Origin: CAUZFZ01 sp963579025
Lineage (GTDB): Bacteria; Planctomycetota; Planctomycetia; Planctomycetales; Planctomycetaceae
Length of the DNA: 5,992 nt
Reading direction: 5' to 3'
Assembly (NCBI GenBank): GCA_963579025.1
Contig: CAUZFZ010000305.1
Coordinates: 1-5,992 of the forward strand
The number at the start of each line of letters is the position of its first letter. Position 1 is the stretch's first letter. Of this stretch, positions 5,915-5,992 are shown in pieces. The notes under the pieces were generated by a model, which did not search any database, had not been told where the DNA came from, and saw nothing but the letters and a program-made list of their open reading frames with translations. The translations under genes and the position numbers were made by a program.

Positions 5915-5990
5915 CCCTCTCCCCCGCGAATGCGGCAGAATCAGCGTTCCTACGCAGATTCGACGTACTCCGCATTCGTGGGGGAGAGGG
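5915..5990. repeat. Long inverted repeat with nested hairpin (MITE-like or REP-like element)
   Basis: The left arm 5915-5935 (CCCTCTCCCCC, G, CGAATGCGG) pairs with the right arm 5970-5990 (CCGCATTCG, T, GGGGGAGAGGG): 21 positions, 20 Watson-Crick and one G-T wobble. Inside the 34-base interior, GAATC 5938-5942 pairs with GATTC 5957-5961, and GCGT 5944-5947 pairs with ACGC 5952-5955 around TCCT, with one A-A mismatch. The whole is a long hairpin with a second hairpin in its loop. There is no T-tract to make it a standard terminator, and no coding potential. The arms resemble the CCCTCTCCCC-type repeats common in intergenic DNA of several bacterial groups (from memory). It may extend past the window end. 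Confidence 0.7.
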
Positions 5991-5992
5991 TT

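Overview
The window is moderately GC-rich bacterial DNA. Gene style points to a planctomycete: a carboxypeptidase-regulatory-like C-terminus, a large tandem ABC-2 type permease with the planctomycete-style N-terminus FAGPIFAREAL, TTG starts behind good Shine-Dalgarno sites, and palindromic intergenic repeats. This assignment rests on remembered family resemblance, not on a search.

Layout. Positions 1-222 are the 3' end of a + strand gene with a small beta-sandwich-like repeat domain. Facing it, with a 10-base gap, is a minus-strand glyoxalase-fold (VOC) gene at 233-623 that is broken by a +1 frameshift near a four-base homopolymer. Positions 624-1034 hold no intact gene. They contain a small hairpin, a 12-base direct repeat and a short remnant of a REP-associated (IS200/Y1-like) tyrosine transposase C-terminus.

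The main content is a compact + strand cluster of three genes that looks like an operon, with gaps of 51 and 25 bases. (1) 1035-3632 encodes a secreted 865-residue protein: an N-terminal alpha/beta-hydrolase (esterase/'predicted peptidase' type, with Ser144, Asp192 and His224) followed by about 600 residues with no standard esterase counterpart. By eye this part follows the order of motifs of a BPI/LBP-like double TULIP lipid-binding protein, and it ends in a small beta-rich module. (2) 3684-5426 encodes a 580-residue membrane protein with two homologous ABC-2 permease halves. (3) 5452-5775 encodes a 107-residue membrane protein with two His-His pairs in or next to membrane helices. My working idea is an envelope system that captures or moves a lipid or other hydrophobic ester and hydrolyses it. 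No ATPase gene lies in the window, so the permease's energy source would be encoded elsewhere.

After the cluster, 5776-5992 is non-coding and packed with inverted repeats. The largest is a 21-bp stem at 5915-5990 with a second hairpin nested inside it, close to the window edge.
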